From positions 1 through 64,000 of the forward strand of contig JAKITQ010000010.1 of the NCBI GenBank assembly GCA_021647985.1: DNA of 64,000 bases. The letters are read 5' to 3'. A program made the position numbers and the translations under genes. Below are positions 53,716 to 62,062 of this stretch, piece by piece (positions within the stretch are counted from its first letter, which is position 1; each line of letters begins with the position of its first letter). This stretch comes from Flavobacteriaceae bacterium (GTDB taxonomy: Bacteria; Bacteroidota; Bacteroidia; Flavobacteriales; Flavobacteriaceae). The notes under the pieces are model-generated. The model saw only the letters and a program-made list of their open reading frames with translations. It did no database searches and had not been told where the DNA came from.

Positions 53716-53723
53716 AAAATTAA

Positions 53724-53807
53724 GCCTTGGTGGCGGAATTGGTAGACGCGCTGGATTCAAAATCCAGTGATTGCAAAATCGTGTGGGTTCGATTCCCACC
53801 CAAGGTA
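53724..53807 (+). tRNA. tRNA-Leu (anticodon CAA)
   Basis: This is an 84-nt class II tRNA. The acceptor stem GCCTTGG pairs with CCAAGGT (first pair G-T), followed by discriminator A at 53807; CCA is not encoded. The D arm contains AATTGGTAGAC, the anticodon stem CTGGA/TCCAG encloses TTCAAAA with anticodon CAA at 53758-53760, a long variable arm follows, and the T arm is GTGGG-TTCGATT-CCCAC. It reads UUG codons. Confidence 0.96.
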
Positions 53808-53810
53808 CTT

Positions 53811-53851
53811 TAAAACCCTGTAATTATTTAAATTACAGGGTTTTATTTTTT
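53811..53851 (+). terminator. intrinsic terminator after tRNA-Leu
   Basis: Perfect 14-bp arms at 53811-53824 and 53832-53845 (TAAAACCCTGTAAT) with a 7-base loop, followed by a T-rich tail. Confidence 0.9.
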
Positions 53852-54042
53852 TATTTCAACATTTAATGTAAATTTATAATAAACAGTAAAATAGTACAGT
53901 CTTTATTGTTAAGCAACCTAAATAAATTTGTAGATATAATCGATTATTAACTTATTTTTTTCTATAAATTCAAGTTTTTTTAATTAACCATATTTTACTA
54001 CATTTAGCCCCATTAAAAATCAATTAATTAAACAAGTAAAAT

Positions 54043-56385
54043 ATGGAATTTATAGTAAATTATTTACCTTTATTTGGTGTTCTAGCTCTTGTGTTTATAA
54101 TCTTTAAAAACAATTGGGTTGTAAAACAAGAAGAAGGTGATGCAAAAATGACAAGAATTGCTAAGAATATTGCAGACGGAGCAATGTCGTTTTTAAAAGC
54201 AGAATACAAAGTTTTAGCCATTTTTGTGGTAGCAGTTGCAATCTTATTATATTTTAAAGGAACTTCTGAAGCAGGTTCAAGTGGCATGGTAGCAGTATCG
54301 TTTATTGTTGGAGCTATTTGTTCTGCATTAGCAGGGTTTATAGGTATGAAAGTAGCAACTAAGGCAAATGTAAGAACAACGCAAGCAGCAAAAACCTCTT
54401 TAGGCAAAGCATTAGAAGTTGCTTTTGCTGGAGGTGCAGTAATGGGATTAGGTGTTGTTGGATTAGGTGTTTTAGGATTGAGTGGATTATTTATGATTTA
54501 TCAAGAAATGTGGCCTGGCGCAGATAATTTATCAATGGTATTAAATGTACTTTCAGGATTTTCTTTAGGAGCGTCATCAATTGCATTATTTGCACGTGTT
54601 GGTGGAGGTATTTATACCAAAGCTGCTGATGTTGGAGCCGATTTGGTTGGTAAAGTTGAAGCAGGTATTCCTGAAGATCATCCATTAAACCCTGCTACAA
54701 TTGCAGATAATGTTGGTGATAATGTTGGTGATGTTGCTGGTATGGGTGCAGATTTATTCGAATCGTATGTCGGTTCTATTATTGGTACTATGGTATTAGG
54801 AGCTTTTATCTTTACACCAAATTTTGATGGTTTAGGAGCTGTTTATTTACCTTTGGTTCTTGCAGCTATTGGTATTGTAATGTCTATTTTAGGAACATTT
54901 TTTGTAAAAGTAAAAGATGGCGGAAACCCTCAAACAGCACTTAATATTGGTGAGTATGGCTCTGCAGGATTAATGGTTATAGCATCCTATTTTATTATTC
55001 ATTCTTTAATTCCTGAATCTGTAGAAGGATTACCTTCTGGAGCAATGGGCGTATTTTGGTCTACAATAACAGGATTAGTTGCAGGACTATTGGTTGGTAA
55101 AATAACTGAATATTATACAGCTACAGGTAAAAAACCTGTAATGTCAATAGTAAAACAATCTGAAACAGGATCGGCAACAAATATAATTGCTGGTTTAGGA
55201 GTTGGTATGATGTCAACCATGTTTCCAATTCTAATAATAGCAACAGCTATTATGGTATCTCACCACTTTGCAGGTATGTATGGAATCGCTATTGCTGCTG
55301 TAGGTATGTTAGCAAATACGGGGATTCAATTAGCTATTGATGCTTATGGACCAATTTGTGATAATGCTGGTGGTATTGCTGAAATGGCAGAATTGCCAAA
55401 AGAAGTACGTAAGCGTACAGACAAATTAGATGCTGTTGGTAACTCAACTGCAGCTGTTGGTAAAGGTTTTGCAATTGCTTCGGCAGCGTTAACGGCTTTG
55501 GCATTATTTGCTGCCTTTATGAAAACTGCAAATGTTACTGCAATTGATGTTTCTCAGCCAAAAATTATGGCCGGACTTTTAGTTGGTGGTATGTTACCAT
55601 TTGTATTCTCTGCATTATCTATGAACGCTGTTGGTCGAGCCGCTATGGCAATGATTGAAGAAGTTCGTCGTCAATTTAGAGATATTCCTCAATTAAAAGC
55701 AGCCTTGGTTATTATGAGAAAATATGATTCTGACATGTCCAAAGCAACTCCTGAAGATAGAAAAATATTTGACGAAGCTGATGGTGTTGCTGATTATGGA
55801 AAATGTATTGATATATCTACAAAAGCATCTATTAAAGAAATGGTATTGCCAGGTTTATTGGCAATCGTTGTTCCAGTAGCTGTTGGTTTTATTGGAGGTG
55901 CAGAAATGTTAGGCGGTTTATTGGCAGGTGTAACAACTTGTGGTGTGTTAATGGCAATTTTTCAATCTAATGCCGGTGGCGCTTGGGATAATGCCAAGAA
56001 AACAATTGAAGAACAAGGAAGAAAAGGAACTGATGCTCATAAAGCATCCGTTGTTGGCGATACTGTTGGCGATCCGTTTAAAGATACTTCAGGTCCGTCT
56101 TTAAATATTTTATTAAAATTAATGTCGGTTGTAGCTCTAGTTATTGCTCCAAGTATCGCATTAAATATAGATAAAATGGAAGCGCATAACTCGATGACTA
56201 TCGAACTTCATGAAGCACTTACCAGTTCAAAAAATGTTGAAAAAGAAATTCGTGTTGAAGTAAAAGATAATGGAGATAAAATTGCTACTGTAACTACAAC
56301 AACTACCGTTGATGGGCTTGAAAAAGTAGAAGTTGAAACTCTAGAAGGTGAAGATGTTGAAAAGTTGATCAAGAAAAAAGAGTAG
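54043..56385 (+). CDS. hppA: membrane-bound ion-translocating pyrophosphatase
   Basis: This is a 780-residue M-PPase with about 16 membrane helices, using PPi hydrolysis to pump H+ or Na+ across the inner membrane. The substrate site shows [39 protein letters not shown] and, near the C-terminus, [17 protein letters not shown]. The K+-site motif reads [11 protein letters not shown] with Ala rather than Lys, which marks the K+-dependent subfamily. That subfamily contains most Na+-pumping forms. The last ~50 residues are a charged Thr/Glu/Lys-rich extension. A terminator follows directly. Confidence 0.96.
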   Translation: MEFIVNYLPLFGVLALVFIIFKNNWVVKQEEGDAKMTRIAKNIADGAMSFLKAEYKVLAIFVVAVAILLYFKGTSEAGSSGMVAVSFIVGAICSALAGFIGMKVATKANVRTTQAAKTSLGKALEVAFAGGAVMGLGVVGLGVLGLSGLFMIYQEMWPGADNLSMVLNVLSGFSLGASSIALFARVGGGIYTKAADVGADLVGKVEAGIPEDHPLNPATIADNVGDNVGDVAGMGADLFESYVGSIIGTMVLGAFIFTPNFDGLGAVYLPLVLAAIGIVMSILGTFFVKVKDGGNPQTALNIGEYGSAGLMVIASYFIIHSLIPESVEGLPSGAMGVFWSTITGLVAGLLVGKITEYYTATGKKPVMSIVKQSETGSATNIIAGLGVGMMSTMFPILIIATAIMVSHHFAGMYGIAIAAVGMLANTGIQLAIDAYGPICDNAGGIAEMAELPKEVRKRTDKLDAVGNSTAAVGKGFAIASAALTALALFAAFMKTANVTAIDVSQPKIMAGLLVGGMLPFVFSALSMNAVGRAAMAMIEEVRRQFRDIPQLKAALVIMRKYDSDMSKATPEDRKIFDEADGVADYGKCIDISTKASIKEMVLPGLLAIVVPVAVGFIGGAEMLGGLLAGVTTCGVLMAIFQSNAGGAWDNAKKTIEEQGRKGTDAHKASVVGDTVGDPFKDTSGPSLNILLKLMSVVALVIAPSIALNIDKMEAHNSMTIELHEALTSSKNVEKEIRVEVKDNGDKIATVTTTTTVDGLEKVEVETLEGEDVEKLIKKKE

Positions 56386-56407
56386 ACATATTTACTATAA
56401 TAAGTTT

Positions 56408-56436
56408 AAAAACTCCCATGTTATTGGGAGTTTTTT
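56408..56436 (+). terminator. intrinsic terminator after hppA
   Basis: Arms AAAAACTCCCA and TGGGAGTTTTT around a 6-base loop with a six-T tail, about 20 bases after the hppA stop. Confidence 0.9.
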
Positions 56437-56505
56437 ATTTTGAAATTCATCTCTTTTGGGAAATTTTCATTAAATAAGGTATCTTTGATTTTTCAATAAT
56501 AAACA

Positions 56506-57153
56506 ATGCAGAAAATTTTTATTTTTATTTTTTTTTATCCTTTCTTTTTACTGGCGCAATCCGATACTACTTTTGTTGATAACAAATATTTAGAAGACCA
56601 ACTTTATATAGATCTTACTTATATTAAATTATTAGATTTACCTGATCAAATTACGCAAACAGGATTTTCTTATGGTTTGGGTTTTGGCTTTATTAAGGAT
56701 TTGCCATTCAATGCAAGAAGAAATTTTGGAATAGGTATTGGATTAGGATATGCTTTTAACACTTATTTTTTTAATGTTAGAGAAGATGAGCAAAACGAAT
56801 CGAATGTTCTTAAAAGTAATAAAATCACTATGCATACGGTTGAAATGCCCTTTGAACTTCGTTTTCGTACCTCAACGCCAGAAAAATATAAATTTTGGAG
56901 GGTATACCCTGGTTTTAAATTGAGCTACGTGTTCGCAAATAACTCAAGTTTAAAACAGAGAGATGATTTTGATGTAAGAGATATTATTGAGATTAATGAT
57001 TTTCTTTATGGAGCTACTTTGTCAACGGGATATAATAAATGGAATTTACATGTTTATTATGGATTAAATGAACTGTTTACCAATACAAAAATAAATTCAT
57101 ATGATATTAGTTTGAGGGATATACGAATTGGTATAATTTTTTATGTGTTATAA
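56506..57153 (+). CDS. outer-membrane beta-barrel protein (PorT-like)
   Basis: This is a 215-residue exported protein with a signal peptide (FYPFFLLAQSD, cleavage after LAQ). Alternating hydrophobic strands such as GFSYGLGFGFIKDLPFN, GIGIGLGYAFNTYFFNV and DIRIGIIFYVL at the end fit an 8-strand-type barrel of the PorT/porin-like family in Bacteroidota. PorT itself belongs to the type IX secretion and gliding machinery, but specific identity is not certain. It lies 120 bases after hppA, past the terminator, and converges with the next gene. Confidence 0.7.
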   Translation: MQKIFIFIFFYPFFLLAQSDTTFVDNKYLEDQLYIDLTYIKLLDLPDQITQTGFSYGLGFGFIKDLPFNARRNFGIGIGLGYAFNTYFFNVREDEQNESNVLKSNKITMHTVEMPFELRFRTSTPEKYKFWRVYPGFKLSYVFANNSSLKQRDDFDVRDIIEINDFLYGATLSTGYNKWNLHVYYGLNELFTNTKINSYDISLRDIRIGIIFYVL

Positions 57154-57197
57154 TAACCTGAGTTCCACCTAAGCTTTGTTTGCAGTTTAGGTCTAAC

Positions 57198-57806
57198 TTA
57201 GGTTAATAAGTAAAATTGATAACTTACCCATTGTGTAATAATTCCAATTAAAAAGCCAATGTAAACTTCCTTAGGCCTATGTGCATTTAATTTTAATCGA
57301 GAAACCGCCACCAGACCCGAGATTAAAAATAATAATGATATGATTAAATTAAAATTTAGATGGTAATCATAACTCATAACAATAACAAAGCCGAGTATAC
57401 CCCCCAGCCCTAAAGTATGTAAGCTAGTTTTTATTTTAAAACGAAATAAAAGATAAGTGAAGCCTAAAGCAGTGGTAATTCCGAAAAATGAGTATGCCAA
57501 TAGATCAATAATTTTAATATTTAAAAGTATTTTGCCAATCATAAATGATAAAATAATAAAAAATATTATTGGAAACTTTCTTTCTTCAATACTTCTTAAA
57601 TGATAACTGTTTATTAATTTCATTCTTTTGAGGAGAATTAATAAGAAAATAGGTAATATGTATGTACTTACAAATATGATAAATAAAATGATATATTCTT
57701 GTTGTTTTACAATGTGCTTCGGACTTAAAAATAAAAATAAAAAGGTGCCTATAAATGAACATAGTAAGGGGTGGAAGAGGTAAGATATAAGTTTGTAAAA
57801 TTTCAC
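57198..57806 (-). CDS. integral membrane protein, divergent PAP2-like
   Basis: This is a 202-residue protein with about six membrane helices. The C-terminal half has GFVIVMSYDYHLNFN and SRLKLNAHRPKEVYIGFLIG, reminiscent of the last motif of PAP2 proteins (SR-x5-H...), with H preceding RPKEVYIG. The K-x6-RP and PSGH motifs are not obvious (SLHTLGLGG stands where PSGH would be), so phosphatase activity is doubtful. It is monocistronic, convergent with the outer-membrane protein gene. Confidence 0.55.
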   Translation of the reverse strand: MKFYKLISYLFHPLLCSFIGTFLFLFLSPKHIVKQQEYIILFIIFVSTYILPIFLLILLKRMKLINSYHLRSIEERKFPIIFFIILSFMIGKILLNIKIIDLLAYSFFGITTALGFTYLLFRFKIKTSLHTLGLGGILGFVIVMSYDYHLNFNLIISLLFLISGLVAVSRLKLNAHRPKEVYIGFLIGIITQWVSYQFYLLT

Positions 57807-57934
57807 AGGTCTTAAATAATAATAGTTTGTTAAATTTTTGTATAATGTTGATTTAAAGTTAGCTATATCAAAACACTTAGATGCGATAAAGCATTGATAT
57901 TCAAAATTTCAATTTATAATCTGCCTGCCGGAGA

Positions 57935-58083
57935 GGTCAATGTCAATAAGTTAAGTAATCCAAATTCTCATTCAATGATTTTTTACCCTAACCCTAAAGG
58001 AGAAAATCATTGAATGCTTAACTTTTTTGACTCCCTTTAGGGTAAGGGGAAGAACAAAAAATCTTAACTTATTGACATTGACC
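57935..58083. repeat. 149-bp palindromic element nested in a GCCTGCC repeat
   Basis: Perfect 21-bp arms at 57935-57955 and 58063-58083 (GGTCAATGTCAATAAGTTAA...). An inner 14-bp stem pairs CATTCAATGATTTT with AAAATCATTGAATG, and CCCTAACCCTAAAGGAG can pair alternatively with CTCCCTTTAGGGTAAGGGG. The element is flanked by CTGCCTGCCGG (57921-57931) and CGAGGCAGG (58086-58094), which would join into one GCCTGCC-type palindrome if it were removed. No coding capacity. It occupies most of the 324-base gap after rpoN. Confidence 0.75.
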
Positions 58084-58130
58084 GGCGAGGCAGGTTCAAC
58101 ATCCATAATTACACGAAGTGTTGAAATAAA

Positions 58131-59579
58131 TTACAATATTTTTTTTCTTAATCTCGCTACAGGTATATCCAATTGCTCTCTATATTTCGCAACAGTTCTT
58201 CTCGCTATTAAATATCCTTTTTCTTTTAATAAAGCAGATAGTTTTTCATCGGTTAATGGCTTTTTTTTGTTTTCCTTATCAATTTCTGATTGTAAAATAT
58301 TTTTAATTTCTCTAGTGGAAACATCATCACCCTGGTCATTTTTCATAGATTCTGAGAAAAATTCTTTAATTAACTTAGTACCATAAGGAGTATCGACATA
58401 TTTACTGTTTGCAACTCTAGATACTGTAGATACATCCATATTAATTATATCTGCAATATCTTTTAAAACCATTGGCCTTAATTTGCGCTCATCACCGGTT
58501 AACAGATATTCTTTTTGATACTGCATAATTGCCGTCATTGTTAGCATTAAAGTTTGCTGACGTTGTTTAATGGCGTCAATAAACCATTTAGCGGCATCTA
58601 ATTTTTGCTTGATAAACAATACAGCATCTTTTTGTGATTTTGATTTGTTTTTAGACGCTGCATACCCTTTTAACATATTGTCATATTCTCTTGAAATATG
58701 TAAATCAGGAGCGTTACGAGCATTCAAGCTCAGTTCTAAACTTCCGTCATTTATAAGAATAGAAAAGTCAGGTACAATATGTTCAATAACAGTTAAATTA
58801 CCTGCAAACGAGCCTCCTGGTTTTGGATTTAATTTCTCTATTTCTTGGATAGCACAAATTAATTGCTCTTTGGAAACACTGTGTTTTTGGATTAATTTAT
58901 CATAATGTTTTTTTACAAAAAGATCAAAAGAATTTTGAAGGATATTTATAGCCAATATTCTTTCTTCATTTACTTTTTTTATTTTTAACTGGATTAATAA
59001 ACATTCTTTTAATGTTCGGGCGCCAACACCAGCAGGGTCTAAATCTTGAACGACACCTATTATTTTTTCAATTTCTTCTGAAGTGGTATGAATATTTTCA
59101 GAAAAAGCCAAATCATCAATAATATCATCATTCGATCGGCGAATATAACCACTACCATCTATGCACCCAACAATAAATTCTGCAATATTAAACTCTTGAT
59201 CATTTAATGTATAAGTATTTAGCTGATTGGTTAAGTGTTGGTTAAAAGTGACTCCTCCAGAGTAAGGTATGCGAGAATCCTCGTCGTCTACACTATAGTT
59301 ATTTGCTTGTAACCTATAATTAGGAATTTCATCGTCACTCAAATATTCATCAATATTGATATCCGTTTCAATAGTTTCTGTACCTTCATCATAATCATCT
59401 TGATTGTTTTCAAATTCATCAAGATTTTCTTTTCCCCCTTCTAAGGCAGGGTTTTCTTCAATTTCTTGTGATAATTTTTGTTCAAAAGCTTGCGTAGGCA
59501 ATTGAATTAACTTCATCAACTGTATTTGTTGTGGTGATAATTTTTGTTGTAATTTAAAATGTAAACTTTGTTTTAACAT
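58131..59579 (-). CDS. rpoN: RNA polymerase sigma-54 factor
   Basis: The frame opens at 59609, but the ATG at 59579 starts the standard region I MLKQSLHFKLQQKLSPQQIQ and gives 482 residues. Region I is rich in Gln and Leu; an acidic region II follows (about 45-90). The core-binding and HTH domain has DIADIINMDVSTVSRVANSK, and the RpoN box reads ARRTVAKYREQL. It directs activator-dependent transcription from -24/-12 promoters. It lies 82 bases downstream of asnS on the same strand, a common Flavobacteriia arrangement. Confidence 0.97.
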   Translation of the reverse strand: MLKQSLHFKLQQKLSPQQIQLMKLIQLPTQAFEQKLSQEIEENPALEGGKENLDEFENNQDDYDEGTETIETDINIDEYLSDDEIPNYRLQANNYSVDDEDSRIPYSGGVTFNQHLTNQLNTYTLNDQEFNIAEFIVGCIDGSGYIRRSNDDIIDDLAFSENIHTTSEEIEKIIGVVQDLDPAGVGARTLKECLLIQLKIKKVNEERILAINILQNSFDLFVKKHYDKLIQKHSVSKEQLICAIQEIEKLNPKPGGSFAGNLTVIEHIVPDFSILINDGSLELSLNARNAPDLHISREYDNMLKGYAASKNKSKSQKDAVLFIKQKLDAAKWFIDAIKQRQQTLMLTMTAIMQYQKEYLLTGDERKLRPMVLKDIADIINMDVSTVSRVANSKYVDTPYGTKLIKEFFSESMKNDQGDDVSTREIKNILQSEIDKENKKKPLTDEKLSALLKEKGYLIARRTVAKYREQLDIPVARLRKKIL

Positions 59580-59661
59580 AAGGCAATACTCTTCCAGATA
59601 AAAATACAAAAAAGTATTGTATTTCTAAATCATAAAAGTTAAACTAATTCAATTAAAATAT

Positions 59662-61095
59662 TTAAAATTCAGCGCTTAAAGGAGCTCTTGGAAATGGTAT
59701 AACATCACGAATATTACCCATACCTGTTGTAAATTGCACCAATCTTTCAAAACCTAAACCAAATCCAGAATGAACCGCTGTACCAAATTTACGCGTATCT
59801 AAATACCACCACAATTCTTTTTCATCGATATCTAAGGCTTTAATTTTTTCTTTTAATACATTTAGGCGTTCTTCTCTTTGGCTACCTCCTACAATTTCAC
59901 CAATTCCCGGAAATAGAACATCCATGGCACGAACTGTTTTCCCATCATCATTCAAACGCATATAAAAAGCTTTGATTGTTGCCGGATAATCAAATAAAAT
60001 TACCGGACATTTAAAATGTTTTTCAACCAAAAATCTTTCGTGTTCACTTTGCAAATCTACTCCCCATTCGTTGATAGGAAATTTAAATTTTTTCTTTTTA
60101 TTAGGTTTGCTATTTCTTAATATATCAAAAGCCTCAGTATAACTTACTCGTTTGAAATTATTATCAATTACAAAATGTAATTTATCAAGAAGATTCATTT
60201 CACTTCTTAAATTTGCTGGTTTAGATTTATCTTCCTGAATCAAACGTTGCTCTAAAAATGCCAAATCGTCTTTACAGTTTTCTAAAACATATTCTAAGAC
60301 CTTTTTGATAAAATCTTCACTTAAATCCATATTTGCATCTAAGTCATTAAAAGCAACTTCCGGTTCAATCATCCAAAATTCTGCTAAATGACGTGAGGTA
60401 TTAGAGTTTTCGGCTCTAAAAGTTGGTCCAAAGGTGTAGACCTTTCCCAATGCCATTGCATAGGTTTCTGCTTCTAACTGACCAGAAACTGTTAAGTTTG
60501 TTTCTTTACCAAAAAAATCTTGTTTATAATCAATTTCGCCAAGGTCATTTAATGGTGGTTTTTTTTGATCTAATGTAGAAACCCTAAACATTTCTCCAGC
60601 TCCTTCTGCATCAGAACCTGTAATGATGGGTGTATGTAAATTATAAAAACCATTAGATGTAAAATATTGGTGTACAGCAAATGATAAGGCAGATCGCACT
60701 CTCATTACAGCGCCAAAAGTATTGGTTCGAGCCCTTAAATGTGCATTTTCACGTAAAAACTCTAAACTGTGTTTTTTAGGTTGAATAGGGTATGTATCAG
60801 GGTCAGAATCTCCCAAAATTTCAATAGTATTCACTTGAATTTCAACCGTTTGTCCTTTACCTTGACTTTCAACTAAAATTCCTTTGATATCAATGGCAGC
60901 TCCTGTAGTTATTCTTTTTAATATTTTTTCATCAGTGCTTTCAAAATTTATAACACATTGTATATTTTTAATAGTCGAACCATCGTTTAAAGCAATAAAC
61001 CTATTGCTTCTAAAAGTTCGTACCCATCCTTTTATATTTATTTCCTGTAAAAATTTTTCTGATTGTAATAATTCAGCAACGCTATATCTTTTCAC
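59662..61095 (-). CDS. asnS: asparaginyl-tRNA synthetase
   Basis: This is a 477-residue class II synthetase charging tRNA-Asn. The N-terminal OB-fold has [19 protein letters not shown]; the catalytic domain has [31 protein letters not shown] with [20 protein letters not shown] (motif 2), and the motif 3 segment [20 protein letters not shown]. The C-terminus [12 protein letters not shown] is canonical for AsnRS. A good -7 element is 55 bases upstream and rpoN follows. Confidence 0.97.
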   Translation of the reverse strand: MKRYSVAELLQSEKFLQEINIKGWVRTFRSNRFIALNDGSTIKNIQCVINFESTDEKILKRITTGAAIDIKGILVESQGKGQTVEIQVNTIEILGDSDPDTYPIQPKKHSLEFLRENAHLRARTNTFGAVMRVRSALSFAVHQYFTSNGFYNLHTPIITGSDAEGAGEMFRVSTLDQKKPPLNDLGEIDYKQDFFGKETNLTVSGQLEAETYAMALGKVYTFGPTFRAENSNTSRHLAEFWMIEPEVAFNDLDANMDLSEDFIKKVLEYVLENCKDDLAFLEQRLIQEDKSKPANLRSEMNLLDKLHFVIDNNFKRVSYTEAFDILRNSKPNKKKKFKFPINEWGVDLQSEHERFLVEKHFKCPVILFDYPATIKAFYMRLNDDGKTVRAMDVLFPGIGEIVGGSQREERLNVLKEKIKALDIDEKELWWYLDTRKFGTAVHSGFGLGFERLVQFTTGMGNIRDVIPFPRAPLSAEF

Positions 61096-61149
61096 TTGTT
61101 TATTTTATTTGAATTATTTATAAATAAGTTGATTCAAAAATTTGAAATG

Positions 61150-61157
61150 CAAAGATA
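61150..61157 (-). promoter_or_regulatory. Bacteroidota -7 promoter element for asnS-rpoN
   Basis: The minus strand reads TATCTTTG, a full TAnnTTTG match, about 55 bases before the asnS ATG. The -33 element is not clear. Confidence 0.5.
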
Positions 61158-61194
61158 AGTAATGTAATGCGTATGCTAAAACAGATAAAGTATA

Positions 61195-62055
61195 TTATTT
61201 TAATAAACCCAATAAATAGGTGCCATAACCACTCTTAATTAATGGATTGGCTACTTTTTTAAGCTGCTCAGCGTTTATAAACCCTTGTCGAAATGCGATT
61301 TCTTCTATACAGCCAATTTTTAAACCTTGTCGTTCTTCAATTACCTGAACAAATTGTTGTGCCTGAATAAGAGAATTAAAAGTACCTGTATCTAGCCACG
61401 CTGTACCACGACCAATTACACCAACTTTTAAATTACCCTGCTCTAAATATTTTTTGTTGATATCAGTAATCTCATATTCACCTCTTGCCGAAGGTTTTAA
61501 ATTTTTTGCAATTTGAATCACACTATTATTATAAAAATACAAACCTGGAACAGCAAAATTAGATTTTGGTTTTTTTGGTTTTTCTTCAATAGAAATGGCA
61601 TTATTGTCATTATCAAATTCAACCACACCGTAGCGTTCTGGATCATTAACGTGGTAAGCAAAAACAACACCTCCTTTTGGATTTGCAGCATCTTTTATTC
61701 TTTTTTCAAGATCTGCACCATAAAATATATTATCTCCTAAGATTAGAGCAACGTCATCATTTCCAATAAAGTCTTCGCCAATAACAAAGGCCTGTGCCAA
61801 ACCATTTGGTACTTCCTGAACGGCGTATTCAAAATTACATCCAAGGCTTTTACCATTGCCCAATAGCCTTTCAAATAAGGGTAAATCATTTGGTGTAGAA
61901 ATAATTAAAATATCCTTTATGCCGGCAAGCATTAATACCGATAGAGGATAATAAATCATCGGTTTGTCATAAATAGGCATTAATTGTTTGCTAATGGCTA
62001 ATGTTAACGGATGCAGTCTGGTTCCGCTACCACCTGCAAGTATTATTCCTTTCAT
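61195..62055 (-). CDS. rfbA: glucose-1-phosphate thymidylyltransferase
   Basis: This is a 286-residue enzyme making dTDP-glucose from Glc-1-P and dTTP, first step of dTDP-rhamnose synthesis for LPS O-antigen or capsule. It opens with [16 protein letters not shown] and [16 protein letters not shown], then has LGDNIFYG with the metal Asp, [20 protein letters not shown] and [15 protein letters not shown]. No other rfb genes are next to it in the window. It follows the RND/MMPL gene by 7 bases and may be co-transcribed. Confidence 0.96.
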   Translation of the reverse strand: MKGIILAGGSGTRLHPLTLAISKQLMPIYDKPMIYYPLSVLMLAGIKDILIISTPNDLPLFERLLGNGKSLGCNFEYAVQEVPNGLAQAFVIGEDFIGNDDVALILGDNIFYGADLEKRIKDAANPKGGVVFAYHVNDPERYGVVEFDNDNNAISIEEKPKKPKSNFAVPGLYFYNNSVIQIAKNLKPSARGEYEITDINKKYLEQGNLKVGVIGRGTAWLDTGTFNSLIQAQQFVQVIEERQGLKIGCIEEIAFRQGFINAEQLKKVANPLIKSGYGTYLLGLLK

Positions 62056-62062
62056 AGGTCTA

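Noticed and set aside
53661-53807. tRNA fragment next to an intact tRNA as a sign of an integrated element (att site)
   Set aside because: No integrase, excisionase or second 3'-end copy is present; the fragment is a 5' half with a different anticodon.
57155-57204. Nested imperfect hairpin between convergent genes (AACCTGAGTT/AACTTAGGTT, ACCTAA/TTAGGT)
   Set aside because: Probably an ordinary weak terminator; stems are short or mismatched and T runs are poor, so it is not listed as a feature.
57961-58050. CCCTAACCCTAAA as a telomere-like repeat
   Set aside because: Only one and a half units, fully explained as part of the palindromic element.
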